A stretch of 33,010 nucleotides of DNA from Chromatiales bacterium (GTDB taxonomy: Bacteria; Pseudomonadota; Gammaproteobacteria; Chromatiales; Chromatiaceae): the NCBI GenBank assembly GCA_028280505.1, contig JANQLO010000059.1, forward strand, positions 1-33,010, given 5' to 3'. Shown piece by piece: positions 1-8,976 of this stretch. The first letter of the stretch is position 1. Each line of letters opens with the position of its first letter. The position numbers and the translations under genes were made by a program. The notes below the pieces were generated by a model that was given only the letters and a program-made list of their open reading frames with translations, had not been told where the DNA came from and did no database searches.

Positions 1-395
1 ACAGCAGCTGTATGCCTTGTACAGGTTAATAGCGCAGCAACGTGTTGGAAACCGACCCGGAAGAATCGAGCCAAGAGCTGTCAAGAGAAGACCAAAAGCT
101 TACCCCTTGCTCACCGTCGTACGGCATGAAGCACGGGAGAACGTACGAAAATATGGCCATCCGAAGAAGCTTAAGTAAGTGCCATTCGGTACTGACCCCT
201 TTTTCCACTACCTCTTTTTCCCCTTTAATGGCTTGATTACTGTCATGGAGTAAAAAACCTTATTTTATAGGCTGGATTCTTAACTCAGAGTAATATCTGT
301 ACTGTTCTGAGCACAGATGTAGGCGCGAGCGTTCTCGCCTTTGAGCGGAATGCCGGTGTCGCGTTTTTCGACTTCTCGATTTGGGAGGAAACATT
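1..395. other. Left-end region without a convincing gene
   Basis: No open frame here has both a plausible start signal and a recognisable protein. It is more AT-rich than the genes to its right, with several A and T runs around 205-275. Two weak stem-loops occur just before the small ORF at 396: ATCTGT/ACAGAT (295-300 and 313-318), and an imperfect AGGCG..GAG/CTCGCCT hairpin (321-340). They could belong to a leader RNA or a small RNA, but nothing identifies them. A TTGAT-N4-GTCAT sequence at 233-246 resembles an FNR box at 8 of 10 positions and is not claimed as a site. Confidence 0.4.
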
Positions 396-557
396 ATGGA
401 AATGCTGATGCCTCTGCTCGCGCTTGTCGCTTTATTGGTGGCCGCCGAATTCGCTTACCGAAAATACAAGGTGCAACCGGAATCGAAGGATGATGGCGAT
501 GACGACGGTACGAAAGACAAGACTGCCGATACGTCCGCCGAAGGGCCCCGGCAGTAG
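396..557 (+). CDS. Small single-pass membrane peptide, 53 aa, unknown function
   Basis: A short frame starts at ATG 396 with a good ribosome-binding sequence GGGAGGAA (383-390) six bases upstream. The peptide has a hydrophobic N-terminal helix (about residues 4-20, rich in Leu, Ala and Val), then a basic patch (YRKYK), then a very polar acidic tail with DDGDDD. That pattern suggests a small inner-membrane peptide with a charged cytoplasmic tail. No family was recognised. It points toward the end of the chemotaxis operon, and a hairpin-forming stretch lies just after its stop. It is supported by the ribosome-binding site and composition only. Confidence 0.5.
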   Translation: MEMLMPLLALVALLVAAEFAYRKYKVQPESKDDGDDDGTKDKTADTSAEGPRQ

Positions 558-563
558 TGGTTT

Positions 564-610
564 AGACCGGGTGTGTCCCGTCTAAGCGATGGCGGAACGC
601 ATGTTCCGCC
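564..610. terminator. Tandem stem-loops between the small ORF and cheB
   Basis: Two inverted repeats follow each other in the convergent gap: an imperfect AGAC-GGG/CCCGTCT hairpin at 564-583, and a perfect GGCGGAAC-gcat-GTTCCGCC hairpin at 591-610 (8 bp stem, 4 base loop). Neither is followed by a clear T run on either strand, so intrinsic termination is only possible. Their place between two convergent stop codons fits a bidirectional terminator or mRNA end. Confidence 0.35.
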
Positions 611-665
611 TTGTGCTCACCACATCGCGTTCAAAGCACGATGCGGAGGTGCCGCTGGTTTGCTT

Positions 666-1778
666 TCAAGCCCTGGTTTTACGCGCCTCACGGCCGAGAT
701 AAGCTTTGCGTGTCGGCGCTTTGAAAATGACCTCGGGGATATCATCCAAAGCGATCTCGCCATCTACGGCACCTCGCTTGAGGGCCTCTCGCGGCATCCC
801 GTAGACGACAGAGCTTGCTTCGTCCTGACCCAGGGTAAGTGCACCGGCCTTGTGCATTTCGAGCAGCCCCTGTGCGCCATCGTCGCCCATACCGGTCATG
901 ATGATGCCGACTGCATTCGGGCCGGCCGCTTGGGCTACCGATCTGAACAGGACGTCGACCGAAGGTCGATGGCGACTGACCAATGGGCCGTTTTTGATTT
1001 CGACGCGATATTGGGCGCCGCTGCGGCGTAGCAGCATGTGGTCCGTGCCCGGTGCGATCAGTACCTGGCCTGGAATCACCCGATCATTGGACTCCGCCTC
1101 TTTAACGTTTACCTCGCATGCATCGTTGAGTCGCCGCGCGAATGCAGCGGTGAAGGCGCCCGGCATATGCTGTACCACGACGACACCGGGCGTGGTGCGT
1201 GGTAAACGGGTGAGCACCCGCTCCAATGCCTGGGTGCCTCCCGTTGAGGTGCCTATCGCGACCACACGGTCCGTCGTTTGTGCTAAGGGTTTGATTGGCG
1301 TTTCGGCCAAGACGGCGCCGGCATCGAGTTTGGGTTTGGCGGGCAGGGTTCTCGCATGTTTTACATGTTGCGCCATTCGCGCACGGGCGGCCCCCTTTAT
1401 CGCGTCGCCCAACAAGGTGCGATGGTCTTCGAGGAAGCCGCGAAGACCGGCTTTCGGTTTGGTGATGATGTCCACGGCACCGGCGCTCATGGCCTGCATG
1501 GTGACTTCGGCGCCTTTTTCCGTGAGTGTGGAGCAAATCACCACGGGTGTGGGACGTTCCTGCATGATCTTACGTAGAAAGGTGATACCGTCCATGCGTG
1601 GCATTTCGATATCGAGCACGATGACGTCAGGCCAATCCGTCGCCATCTGACGTTGCGCGAATATCGGATCGCGTGCCGTCGCCGTTACCTTGATGCCCGA
1701 GATGGTGTTCAGTTGCTCGGAGAGTACCTGCCGCACGACGGCGGAGTCGTCCACGATGATGACTTTGATTTCACTCAT
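666..1778 (-). CDS. cheB: CheB, chemotaxis-specific protein-glutamate methylesterase/glutamine deamidase
   Basis: Response regulator-esterase, 370 aa, that removes methyl groups from receptor glutamates and deamidates glutamines during adaptation. The N-terminal receiver domain (about 1-125) shows the acidic pair D10-D11, phospho-acceptor D56 in LDIEMP, and the lysine of ITKPKAG. A linker of about 45 residues leads to the C-terminal esterase domain, with catalytic serine S178 in IGTSTGGT, H204 in VQHMP and D300 in GMGDDG. Length and motifs are normal for the family. It starts at ATG 1778, 19 bp after the cheD stop, and is the last gene of the leftward operon. The docking pentapeptide on the receptor encoded upstream (mcp1) is a likely tether. 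Confidence 0.97.
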   Translation of the reverse strand: MSEIKVIIVDDSAVVRQVLSEQLNTISGIKVTATARDPIFAQRQMATDWPDVIVLDIEMPRMDGITFLRKIMQERPTPVVICSTLTEKGAEVTMQAMSAGAVDIITKPKAGLRGFLEDHRTLLGDAIKGAARARMAQHVKHARTLPAKPKLDAGAVLAETPIKPLAQTTDRVVAIGTSTGGTQALERVLTRLPRTTPGVVVVQHMPGAFTAAFARRLNDACEVNVKEAESNDRVIPGQVLIAPGTDHMLLRRSGAQYRVEIKNGPLVSRHRPSVDVLFRSVAQAAGPNAVGIIMTGMGDDGAQGLLEMHKAGALTLGQDEASSVVYGMPREALKRGAVDGEIALDDIPEVIFKAPTRKAYLGREARKTRA

Positions 1779-1797
1779 GGCATGTCAAAATTCCTGC

Positions 1798-2370
1798 TTA
1801 CCGCTTTTCGTCCGTGCTCATATTCCTGTGCGAGCCGGCTCGTTCGAGTTTCGGCGGGCGTTGAATGTGTCGAATCGGTATCCGGCGAAGATACACCGCG
1901 TAATCATAGCCGCTGAAGTGGATCTGTCGGCCGTGGTTGCCGCCAAGATCGGCTGAGATCAAGGGAATCCTGTGAAGTTCCAAAAATTCATGAACATAAC
2001 CGGCATTCACCGAGCCGATATCCGTTGGTTTGTCGCAGTCGTTAAGACGGTCTGTCAGCAGATTGCTGCCGCCGAACGCCTTGGCTTGGAGACGGCTTTT
2101 CTTTGCCCCGAGACGCAAAAGATCGTTCACCAGCATGGTCATCGCATGGTTTCCATATCGACTCGCTTCGGATGTCGACAGTGACACCTCATCGTTACGT
2201 TTCGGTTCGGCCAATACGAAATGATTCATGCCCATGATGCGCCGTGCGGGGTCGTAAAGGCATACCGCGACACAGGAACCCAGTAGGGTGGACATCATGA
2301 TCGGTTTGTCGGTTACCCGATAATCGCCGGGGTGTAGTAACAGTCGCTTGCCCGCATCCGGCACTTTCAT
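1798..2370 (-). CDS. cheD: CheD, chemoreceptor glutamine deamidase
   Basis: CheD deamidates glutamines of chemoreceptors to glutamates and in some species also works with a CheY phosphatase. The 190 aa protein shows the family core around residues 27-55: the TLLGSCVAVCLYD segment with nucleophile C33, then MGMNHF with H50. The C33-to-H50 spacing of 17 equals that of the Thermotoga enzyme as I recall it. The start codon overlaps the cheR stop by 4 bp (ATGA), so the two genes are probably translationally coupled. It is a little longer than minimal CheD because of a polar C-terminal tail. Confidence 0.95.
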   Translation of the reverse strand: MKVPDAGKRLLLHPGDYRVTDKPIMMSTLLGSCVAVCLYDPARRIMGMNHFVLAEPKRNDEVSLSTSEASRYGNHAMTMLVNDLLRLGAKKSRLQAKAFGGSNLLTDRLNDCDKPTDIGSVNAGYVHEFLELHRIPLISADLGGNHGRQIHFSGYDYAVYLRRIPIRHIQRPPKLERAGSHRNMSTDEKR

Positions 2371-3269
2371 TTGCTCGGGCTCGATAAGGGTTTGTGAAAA
2401 ACCGAGGGCCGGATCATTTTCAAATAGTCGTCGACAATACCGTGGAGCGATTCGACATGACTGACGAATAGATAACCGCCGGGTTCCAAGCGTTCGATGA
2501 TTCGAAGTACGATCTCTCGCTTGACGGACTGATTGAAGTAGATCAGTACGTTGCGCAGAAAGATCACTTGATAGTGTGGTACATCCCGAAGTGGCAACTT
2601 GAGATTCATCGTGCGGAACCGGGCTCGTTGGACCAGCCTGGGATCGACCATCACATGATTGCTTTGGGCGCGTACGCCTTTGAGACAGTATTTTTTTAGT
2701 AGTGCGCGGGGGATGCCGCGGGCGCGCTCCTTGGGGTAGATCGCGGTTTGTGCGGTTTGGATGACGCTTTGGTTGATATCCGTGCCATGTATCTCCCAGT
2801 CGCTTTGTCCGAGTGTTTCGGCGATCACCATAGCCAGGGTGTAGACTTCTTCACCGGTCGAGCAAGCGGCGCTCCATGCCCGAAAGCGTTTGCCGCGGTA
2901 GGCCGGTAGAATCGATGTCTGAAGGTAATCGAAATGTGCGGGTTCGCGAAAGAAATAGGTTTCGTTGGTGGTAAGTTTGTCGATCAGCACCTGCCGTTCT
3001 TTGGTACCGCTCGGACCGCTGACGAATTGGTAGTAATCGCCGTATTTGCGAAAGCCGTAATGCAGCAGGCGTTTGCGCAAACGCGATGCCACGAGCTGAC
3101 GTTTTTGTGGTGTCATTGAAATGCCCGCGCGTTCATAGATGAACTTGCGAAAGCACTCGAATTCTCTCTGGGTTATCGCGGCGACATCGTCGGTAAGGCC
3201 GTGGCTATCCATTACCGGTGGCCGTGTGTTCTGCGGTGGGTGGCGATCCATGCCCTGCATGTGGCTCAT
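2367..3269 (-). CDS. cheR: CheR, chemotaxis protein methyltransferase
   Basis: CheR transfers methyl groups from S-adenosylmethionine to receptor glutamates. The 300 aa protein has the helical N-terminal CheR domain, then the Rossmann methyltransferase domain with SAACSTGEEVYTLAM (usually GEEPYS), GTDIN, IFLRNVLIYF and the C-terminal GYLFVSHVESL. The exact start is uncertain: the ATG at 3269 has a GAG directly against it after eight A residues, while in-frame ATGs at 3260 and 3251 are alternatives. Adaptation enzymes CheB and CheD follow. The receptor gene mcp1 encodes a C-terminal pentapeptide that CheR enzymes of this type can bind. Confidence 0.95.
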   Translation of the reverse strand: MSHMQGMDRHPPQNTRPPVMDSHGLTDDVAAITQREFECFRKFIYERAGISMTPQKRQLVASRLRKRLLHYGFRKYGDYYQFVSGPSGTKERQVLIDKLTTNETYFFREPAHFDYLQTSILPAYRGKRFRAWSAACSTGEEVYTLAMVIAETLGQSDWEIHGTDINQSVIQTAQTAIYPKERARGIPRALLKKYCLKGVRAQSNHVMVDPRLVQRARFRTMNLKLPLRDVPHYQVIFLRNVLIYFNQSVKREIVLRIIERLEPGGYLFVSHVESLHGIVDDYLKMIRPSVFHKPLSSPSK

Positions 3270-3343
3270 CTCTTTTTTTTACCACTGGTTTTCAGTCGGA
3301 AAAGTTTTGAGCCTGTATATCGACATAGTCATTTCGTCTATCC

Positions 3344-3399
3344 GCTCTCCGGCTCGATTTCGTCCGGAGAGCACCAAGATTCGCCGACGTCTAGTCGGC
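3344..3399 (-). other. Two hairpins in the cheW-cheR spacer
   Basis: The 121 bp between cheW and cheR is the widest gap in the operon. It contains a 9 bp perfect stem GCTCTCCGG/CCGGAGAGC (3344-3352 and 3364-3372, 11 base loop). A 6 bp stem GCCGAC/GTCGGC (3383-3388 and 3394-3399) spans the cheW stop codon. No T run follows on the leftward strand, so these look more like mRNA-processing or stability structures than a terminator. Confidence 0.4.
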
Positions 3400-3978
3400 A
3401 TCGGGTGCGTCCGCGGGGGCGCCGATTTGCTCGGTGGGACCGGATCGGCCGGGTTCGGCCCGCTTTGCGATGGCGGCGATCTGACTCAGTTCCTGCAAAG
3501 ACAACACATTGCCGACTTCGAGTAAGATCAGGAAAATGTCATCGACCCTTCCCATGGCACGAATGAAGTCGGTACGGATATCGGTGCCGAAGTCGGGTGC
3601 CGGTTGAAGATGTGATTCCGGTATTTCCAGTATTTCGTTGACTTCGTCGACCAGCATGCCGACTTGTTGCCACTCACCGCGTGATTCGATTTCAACCAAT
3701 ACGATGCAGCTGCGTTTGGTGACTTGCGAACCTTCCTTGCCGAGCCGCACGGCGAGATCGATGACCGGCACGACGCTACCGCGCAGATTGATGACACCGC
3801 GAATGTAATCGGGCGTCATCGGCACGCGGGTCATCTGTGCGATCTCGACAATCTCTTTAACATCGAGGATATCGATGGCGTAGCGCTCATCGGCAGCGAA
3901 GAAGGTCAGATATTGGGTGGTTTCTTCGTCACCGCCGGTCGAATAGTCCTTGCTGTTCTGCGTGATTGGGTTGCTCAT
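3391..3978 (-). CDS. cheW: CheW, chemotaxis coupling protein
   Basis: CheW links CheA to chemoreceptors in the signalling array. The 195 aa protein has one CheW/SH3-like domain (about 25-170): QYLTFFAADERYAIDILDVKEIVE, then the conserved VINLRGSVVPVIDL, and VGMLVDEVNEILEI. Start choice: the frame stays open upstream to 4182, but that would run into mcp1. The ATG at 3978 has GAGGA seven to eight bases upstream and gives the usual CheW N-terminus, so it is preferred. The C-terminal tail of about 25 residues is rich in Pro, Ala and Asp and is unlike the core. Confidence 0.96.
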   Translation of the reverse strand: MSNPITQNSKDYSTGGDEETTQYLTFFAADERYAIDILDVKEIVEIAQMTRVPMTPDYIRGVINLRGSVVPVIDLAVRLGKEGSQVTKRSCIVLVEIESRGEWQQVGMLVDEVNEILEIPESHLQPAPDFGTDIRTDFIRAMGRVDDIFLILLEVGNVLSLQELSQIAAIAKRAEPGRSGPTEQIGAPADAPDAD

Positions 3979-4057
3979 GACCTGTCCTCGGATTCTGTCT
4001 CTTGTGTGTTGGATGAGCGGGACAGGCACCGGGGTAGGGTGCCGGCCCGCACAAATT

Positions 4058-6019
4058 TCAGAATCGCTCGAAGTCCTTCCTGTCGCTGATCGGTGCAGCC
4101 GAGAATTGCGGGTCGGTATTCTGGTTTTCGGCTGGGTGTGCCGCGGCGGTGTGTGTCGGTGCCGGTGAGAATTGCAACTCATCGGATTTGTCCAGGCGGA
4201 AGAAGGCGACCGTCTGCTGCAATTCGTTCGCCTGACCGTTCAGCTCTTCCGCGGTTGCCGCCAACTCTTCTGACGCCGAGGCGTTTTGCTGGGTGGACTT
4301 GTCGAGTTGGCCCATGGCGTCGTTGATCTGCGCGACGCCGGAGGCTTGCTCGCCGGAAGCCGCAGTGATCTCTTCGACCAGGTCGGCGGTTTTGCTGATA
4401 TTGGGCACCATGGCCTGCAATAGCTGGCCCGCCTCCTCGGCAATGGATACGCTGTTGCTGGCGAGTCCGTTGATCTCCTGTGCGGTAACACGGCTGTTTT
4501 CGGCCAGCTTGCGTACCTCGGCCGCAACCACGGTGAATCCTTTGCCGTGCTCGCCGGCACGGGCCGCCTCGATTGCCGCATTCAGCGACAGCAGGTTGGT
4601 CTTGTAGGCGATATCCTCGATCAGGCTGATCTTGTTGGCGATCTCTTTCATTGCCGTTACGGTCTTGTTGACGGCATCGCCACCACGCCGGGCCTCCTCT
4701 GCCGAGCTGGTTGCCGTGCCGCTGGTCACGCGGGCGTTTTCCGCGTTTTGTTGCACCGAGGCGTTCAATTCTTCGATGCTTGCGGTGGTTTCCTCGACGC
4801 TGGCAGCCTGTTCGGTGGAGGATTGGCTGAGGTTCTGTGCGGTCGCGCTGACCTCGTTCGACGCGGAGGAGAGGTTTTCGGCATTGGCTCTTACCTGGCT
4901 TACGATCGTCCGTAATTTATCGACCATGTCCATCATGGCTGCGTAGACGCCGCTGGCCTTATCGCGGTTTTGGAACTCGATATGTAGATCACCGCTCGCG
5001 ATGCGTTGTGCGATGCGCTGCATATCGGCGGGTTCTCCGCCCAGTGGGCGTTTGACCATGCGCACCAGGAAGAACGACAGGACGACGGTTGCGATGACGG
5101 CGGCCAGCGATACCCATAGGATAGTGCTTTGGATCGCGCTGTTGTTTTCCTTGACCGCCGGGCCGAGTACGTCTTGATCGGCCTGGACTGACAGCTTGAC
5201 TTCTTCGGTCGCGTCCGCGACGGTCGGACCGACGACATCGAGTTCTTCCTGGATGACTTTGTTACGTTCGGTAATGATGCGATTGATGTCGGTGAGCGCC
5301 TTGGCGTAGTTCTGTTGTGCGGTTCGGAATTCGCTCAATAACCTGCGGCGCGCCGGGTTCTCGACCTGGGCGTCCAGTTCTTCGACACGTTTGGCGGTAT
5401 TCTCGTTCAATTCCGTTTGTGCCCGGTCGGCATCTTCCTGAGCGTTGGTCGTGAGATACCTGGCAACGTACAAACGGGCGAGCAGCAGGGATTCCTGGAC
5501 GCGGCCTCCGTAATAGGCGGCATCCGGGTCGCCGTCTTTGTATGCGGATTCGATGAGCGCCGTCATCGCCTTGCGCATGGCCAGGCCGTTGGTATTGAGT
5601 TCTTCACTGACCACGCGGTTGCGCTCGTTCATGAACTCGATGACTTCGTCGAAGGTGCGGTCGTAATGTGCGATTTCGTTGGAGATGAGTCTTACCTTCT
5701 CGGCGCGTTCGGGTTTTTGGATTTCCTTTTCCGCGTCTTTGACCAGGCCGGACAGCGTGTCGAAGCGTCCCTTGAAAGACTTGATGGACTCATCGGTGCC
5801 CTTGATGATGTAATCTTTCGCATAGAGCCGCACGAGCAGCATGTTCGCCTGCACCCGGCCGGCCAGGTTGGAATCGCGCGCCAGCTCTCGATAACTGTCG
5901 AATCCGTCTACCGCGCTGGTCAGTCCGCGGTAGGATACGATGGATACCGTCAGCAACAGCACGGCGACTATGGCGTAGCCGAGGCTGATCTGTGCACTCA
6001 CTTTCATATTCTTGAACAT
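4058..6019 (-). CDS. Methyl-accepting chemotaxis protein with helical bimodular (HBM/McpS-like) sensor and CheR-docking tail (mcp1)
   Basis: Transmembrane chemoreceptor of 653 aa. TM1 is about 11-31 and TM2 about 299-320. The periplasmic part (about 35-295) is an all-helical module containing two similar halves: compare [12 protein letters not shown] with [13 protein letters not shown], and [11 protein letters not shown] with [11 protein letters not shown]. This is the pattern of the HBM sensor of Pseudomonas McpS, whose known ligands are organic acids; the ligand here is unknown. A HAMP domain (about 321-370) follows, then the signalling domain with hairpin tip [19 protein letters not shown]. 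After a flexible Pro/Ala-rich linker of some 40 residues the protein ends in DFERF, matching the x-aromatic-x-x-aromatic docking pentapeptide. A GGGAG ribosome-binding site precedes ATG 6019. Confidence 0.95.
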   Translation of the reverse strand: MFKNMKVSAQISLGYAIVAVLLLTVSIVSYRGLTSAVDGFDSYRELARDSNLAGRVQANMLLVRLYAKDYIIKGTDESIKSFKGRFDTLSGLVKDAEKEIQKPERAEKVRLISNEIAHYDRTFDEVIEFMNERNRVVSEELNTNGLAMRKAMTALIESAYKDGDPDAAYYGGRVQESLLLARLYVARYLTTNAQEDADRAQTELNENTAKRVEELDAQVENPARRRLLSEFRTAQQNYAKALTDINRIITERNKVIQEELDVVGPTVADATEEVKLSVQADQDVLGPAVKENNSAIQSTILWVSLAAVIATVVLSFFLVRMVKRPLGGEPADMQRIAQRIASGDLHIEFQNRDKASGVYAAMMDMVDKLRTIVSQVRANAENLSSASNEVSATAQNLSQSSTEQAASVEETTASIEELNASVQQNAENARVTSGTATSSAEEARRGGDAVNKTVTAMKEIANKISLIEDIAYKTNLLSLNAAIEAARAGEHGKGFTVVAAEVRKLAENSRVTAQEINGLASNSVSIAEEAGQLLQAMVPNISKTADLVEEITAASGEQASGVAQINDAMGQLDKSTQQNASASEELAATAEELNGQANELQQTVAFFRLDKSDELQFSPAPTHTAAAHPAENQNTDPQFSAAPISDRKDFERF

Positions 6020-6047
6020 CGATCGACTCCCTATTTCAAAATTCTGT

Positions 6048-8258
6048 TCATTGAGTTGCCAAGGCGGGGTGTTGACTGCTTTCCCGATGTAGCATCGAGG
6101 TCAGTTCTGCGACATCCAGGATCAGGGCGATGTCGCCTGTGCCGAGTACGGTCGCCCCGGCAACGCCCTTGAGACGCTCGAAGATTTGGCCGAGCGGTTT
6201 GATGACGGTTTGTAGTTCGCCGTAGAGTTCGTCGACGACAAGGCCGGCTTTGCTGTGTCCGAAACGCACGACGACAAGGCTTTCACGTTCGCTGCGGCTA
6301 TTGTCGCCGGTGCCGAAGAAGTCTCTCAGGCGCAAATACGGCAGCACCTCGCCACGCAGACTGATGTAGTGGCAGTCTTGGCGTTCGACATCCGCCTCGT
6401 GACCGATTTCGACGCACTCGACCACCTGCGCCAAAGGAATGACGTATTGGTCGGTGCCGGTACCGACGAGGAAGCCGTCGATGATCGCCAGCGTGAGCGG
6501 TAGCACGATCGTAACCGTTGTCCCCTGATCCTGGATGCTGTCGAGTTCGACGGTGCCGCGCAGACCTTCGATATTGCGTCGCACCACATCCATGCCCACA
6601 CCGCGCCCGGACAGGTCGCTGGCCTGATCCTTGGTCGAAAGCCCGGGTTCGAAGATCAGTTGCAGGATCTCTCGTCTGGATAAGGTTTGTTCGGGCCTCA
6701 CCAAGCCGAGCGCTTTTGCTTTTCCGAGGATCTTCTCCGGATCGAGGCCTGCGCCGTCGTCCTTGATTTCGATGACGATGTGGCCGGAATCGTGATGGGC
6801 GCTGAGCTCGACCTTGCCCCTGGCCGGCTTGCCTTTGGCGAGTCGCTGGTCGTTGCGTTCTATGCCGTGGTCGAGCGCGTTACGCACCAAATGGGTCAAA
6901 GGGTCGTTAATTTTGTCGACGACCGTTTTGTCGAGTTCGGTATCGCCGCCGTTGATCACCAGGTCGATGTCCTTGTCGAGATCCCGGCTTACGTCGCGAA
7001 CGACACGACGGAAACGCGAGAAGGTATCGCCGATCTGTACCATGCGTAGCTGCAGTGCGTTGTCTCTGATTTCCTCGACCAGATGATCGACACTGCCCAC
7101 GACCTCGTCGACGTCGTCAATGCCGTGGCGTTTGACCATGACTTTCATGGCGGCGTTGTGTATGACCAACTCGCCGACCAGGTCGATCAGATGACCTAAG
7201 CGTGCCGCGTCGATTCGGATGAATTGCGATTCCTTGGTTGCCTTTTCCCGCGATTTTTCCTGTTTCCTGAGTGCCGCATCGAGCACGGGTTCGGAGATCG
7301 AGGATTGTTCTACCAGGATGCTGCCGATCGGACGGGTGTCGGGTGTCTGGCTGTCGTCGTCCGATTCGTCCTCCTGAATTTGTTCGACGGCCTGTTGGGT
7401 CAATGCGCGTGACAGTTCTTTCGGGGTCAATGCGCCGATCTGAACCAGGATTTCGCCGGTTCGTTTGACCTCGGTATCGGATAGCTCGTCGAGCAGTCTG
7501 AGGTAGTGCTCGATCTCCGACGAGGGAGGAAGAATGGCGATGTCGCAGTCGTCTTCAGCGAATTCGAAAACATTCTCAATCGACTTCTTGTCGGTCTCAC
7601 AATTGAATATGATGCGAAAGCCGAGATAGCAACTCTCCGGATCGAAGGTTTCGAGATCCGATAGCGTATCGATGTTGGGAAAGACGGCGATGATCTCGCC
7701 CATTGTCTGCAGGTAGCGAATGAACGATAGGGGGTCCATTCCGTTGCGCAGTGCATCGGGGCGGAACTGAAGCGATATCACCCAGTTGTGGTCGCCACCG
7801 TTTGTGCTCGCAGAGGCTTCGGCTGCGTCGTCCTGCCCCCGTTCGGCCGCGTCGTCGGATGTCGAGAGCCTCGGTGCAAGACGTGCGATTAAAGCGTCGC
7901 CCTCTGCTTCCAAGGCAGGATCCAGGGCGGCGCCGTCTTCTGCATCGGTCGCCGCATCGACGAGCTTTGCGGTATGGTCCCGGCAGTCGAACAACACGGC
8001 TATCAGATCGCTGTCCAATGCGACAGCGCCCGAGCGAACCTCGTCCATCAAGGTTTCTACGGTATGCGTGAAGTTGACGACCGGATCGTAACCGAAGACG
8101 CCGGCTGTGCCTTTTATGGTGTGCATCGCGCGGAATACCTGATGCAGATGATCTGCATCATCCGGCGATTCCTCCAAAGACAATAAGGCGTCTTCCATTG
8201 CCACGAGCAGGTCCGCGGCTTCCTGGATAAAGGTTTGTTTTGCGCTTTCGAGACTCAC
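6048..8258 (-). CDS. cheA: CheA, chemotaxis histidine kinase
   Basis: Histidine kinase of 736 aa that phosphorylates CheY and CheB. The P1/Hpt domain (1-130) has phospho-acceptor H46 in MHTIKG. A second folded segment follows (about 155-250). The linker (about 262-335) carries two similar motifs, [17 protein letters not shown] at 266-289 and [17 protein letters not shown] at 310-333. The dimerisation helices (about 345-410) are followed by the ATPase with N box [17 protein letters not shown] (451-467), G1 DDGAGLD (500-506) and G2 GRGVGMDVV (551-559), and a CheW-like P5 domain. It starts at GTG 8258, overlapping the STAS gene stop (GTGA), with GAGGA upstream, which indicates translational coupling. 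Confidence 0.97.
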   Translation of the reverse strand: MSLESAKQTFIQEAADLLVAMEDALLSLEESPDDADHLHQVFRAMHTIKGTAGVFGYDPVVNFTHTVETLMDEVRSGAVALDSDLIAVLFDCRDHTAKLVDAATDAEDGAALDPALEAEGDALIARLAPRLSTSDDAAERGQDDAAEASASTNGGDHNWVISLQFRPDALRNGMDPLSFIRYLQTMGEIIAVFPNIDTLSDLETFDPESCYLGFRIIFNCETDKKSIENVFEFAEDDCDIAILPPSSEIEHYLRLLDELSDTEVKRTGEILVQIGALTPKELSRALTQQAVEQIQEDESDDDSQTPDTRPIGSILVEQSSISEPVLDAALRKQEKSREKATKESQFIRIDAARLGHLIDLVGELVIHNAAMKVMVKRHGIDDVDEVVGSVDHLVEEIRDNALQLRMVQIGDTFSRFRRVVRDVSRDLDKDIDLVINGGDTELDKTVVDKINDPLTHLVRNALDHGIERNDQRLAKGKPARGKVELSAHHDSGHIVIEIKDDGAGLDPEKILGKAKALGLVRPEQTLSRREILQLIFEPGLSTKDQASDLSGRGVGMDVVRRNIEGLRGTVELDSIQDQGTTVTIVLPLTLAIIDGFLVGTGTDQYVIPLAQVVECVEIGHEADVERQDCHYISLRGEVLPYLRLRDFFGTGDNSRSERESLVVVRFGHSKAGLVVDELYGELQTVIKPLGQIFERLKGVAGATVLGTGDIALILDVAELTSMLHRESSQHPALATQ

Positions 8259-8578
8259 GCCGTGTCCTCGTCCGCCGATTCAAGCGGTGCATCGCTGAAG
8301 TAGGTGTCGAGCTCGAGCAGGTCCATAACCTCACGCACCGACGGGCTTGGACTGAGCAGTTGCAGCTCGCACTCGGTTTGGTCGGCCTGACGTTTCAGTG
8401 CCAGGAGGATCTGTATCCCGGCACTATCGATTTCGTCCACGGCGGCCAGGTCGAGCGTCAAGGTATCGCAGTGTTCGAGCTCGTCGAACAACGCCGTTTT
8501 CTGTTCCGCTGCGGTGTAGATGGTCATTTCGCCATCAAGACGAACCGCGCAGGTGCCGTCTGCCGATTTGGTGGGCAT
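8255..8578 (-). CDS. STAS-domain protein (anti-sigma-antagonist-like) of the chemotaxis operon
   Basis: A 107 aa single STAS domain. The segment VDEIDSAGIQILLALKRQAD has S52 in DSAG at the position that is phosphorylated in SpoIIAA-type anti-anti-sigma factors. No transmembrane segment or second domain is seen. It sits between cheY and cheA and overlaps cheA by 4 bp, so it is co-translated with the kinase. STAS genes are known in some chemotaxis clusters, but their job there is poorly defined. Control by a serine kinase or phosphatase is inferred from the serine alone. No partner kinase or phosphatase is encoded in this window. Confidence 0.88.
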   Translation of the reverse strand: MPTKSADGTCAVRLDGEMTIYTAAEQKTALFDELEHCDTLTLDLAAVDEIDSAGIQILLALKRQADQTECELQLLSPSPSVREVMDLLELDTYFSDAPLESADEDTA

Positions 8579-8587
8579 CTCGGAACC

Positions 8588-8956
8588 TCAAGGCAGAACG
8601 AGTTTGGAAACCGCGCCGAGTAGCGTGGGCGGTTGAAAGGGTTTGGTTAGCCAAGCTTTGGCGCCGGCCGCCTTGCCGGCCATCTTTTTCGTCTCTTCGG
8701 ATTCCGTGGTCAGCATCATGATCGGTGTGAACTTGTAGCTGGGATGCTTCTTGATCTCCTTGACCATGGTGATGCCGTCCATGACCGGCATGTTCACGTC
8801 ACTGATGATGAGATGTAGCTTTTCGCCGTCGAGCTTACCGAGCGCGTCCTTGCCGTCGCAGGCCTCGACCACGTCGTAGCCGGCGCCCTTGAGTGCGATT
8901 CCGACAACCTGCCGCAGAGAGGCGGAGTCGTCGACTACCATAATGCGTTTTCCCAT
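8588..8956 (-). CDS. cheY: CheY, chemotaxis response regulator
   Basis: Single receiver domain of 122 aa. Phosphorylated by CheA, CheY binds the flagellar motor switch or acts as a phosphate sink. Key residues are D9-D10, phospho-acceptor D53 in SDVNMP, T83/T84 in MLTTES, and K105 in LTKPF. The frame can be extended to a GTG at 8968, but ATG 8956 is better placed behind a GGGG sequence and gives the standard N-terminus MGKRIMVVDDS. It lies between mcp2 (20 bp) and the STAS gene (9 bp). No cheZ-like gene is present in the window. Confidence 0.95.
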   Translation of the reverse strand: MGKRIMVVDDSASLRQVVGIALKGAGYDVVEACDGKDALGKLDGEKLHLIISDVNMPVMDGITMVKEIKKHPSYKFTPIMMLTTESEETKKMAGKAAGAKAWLTKPFQPPTLLGAVSKLVLP

Positions 8957-8976
8957 GTGTTGCCCCACACAAGTCG

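Noticed and set aside
42-236. 64-codon frame at the left end
   Set aside because: It has no ribosome-binding site, no recognisable protein features, and a competing frame of similar length on the other strand.
233-246. FNR-like box TTGAT-N4-GTCAT before the 53-aa ORF
   Set aside because: Only 8 of 10 bases match, it is far from the start codon, and the region is AT-rich, so chance is likely.
3979-4182. Upstream extension of the cheW frame
   Set aside because: It overlaps the 3' end of mcp1, and the ATG at 3978 has a good GAGGA site and gives the family N-terminus.
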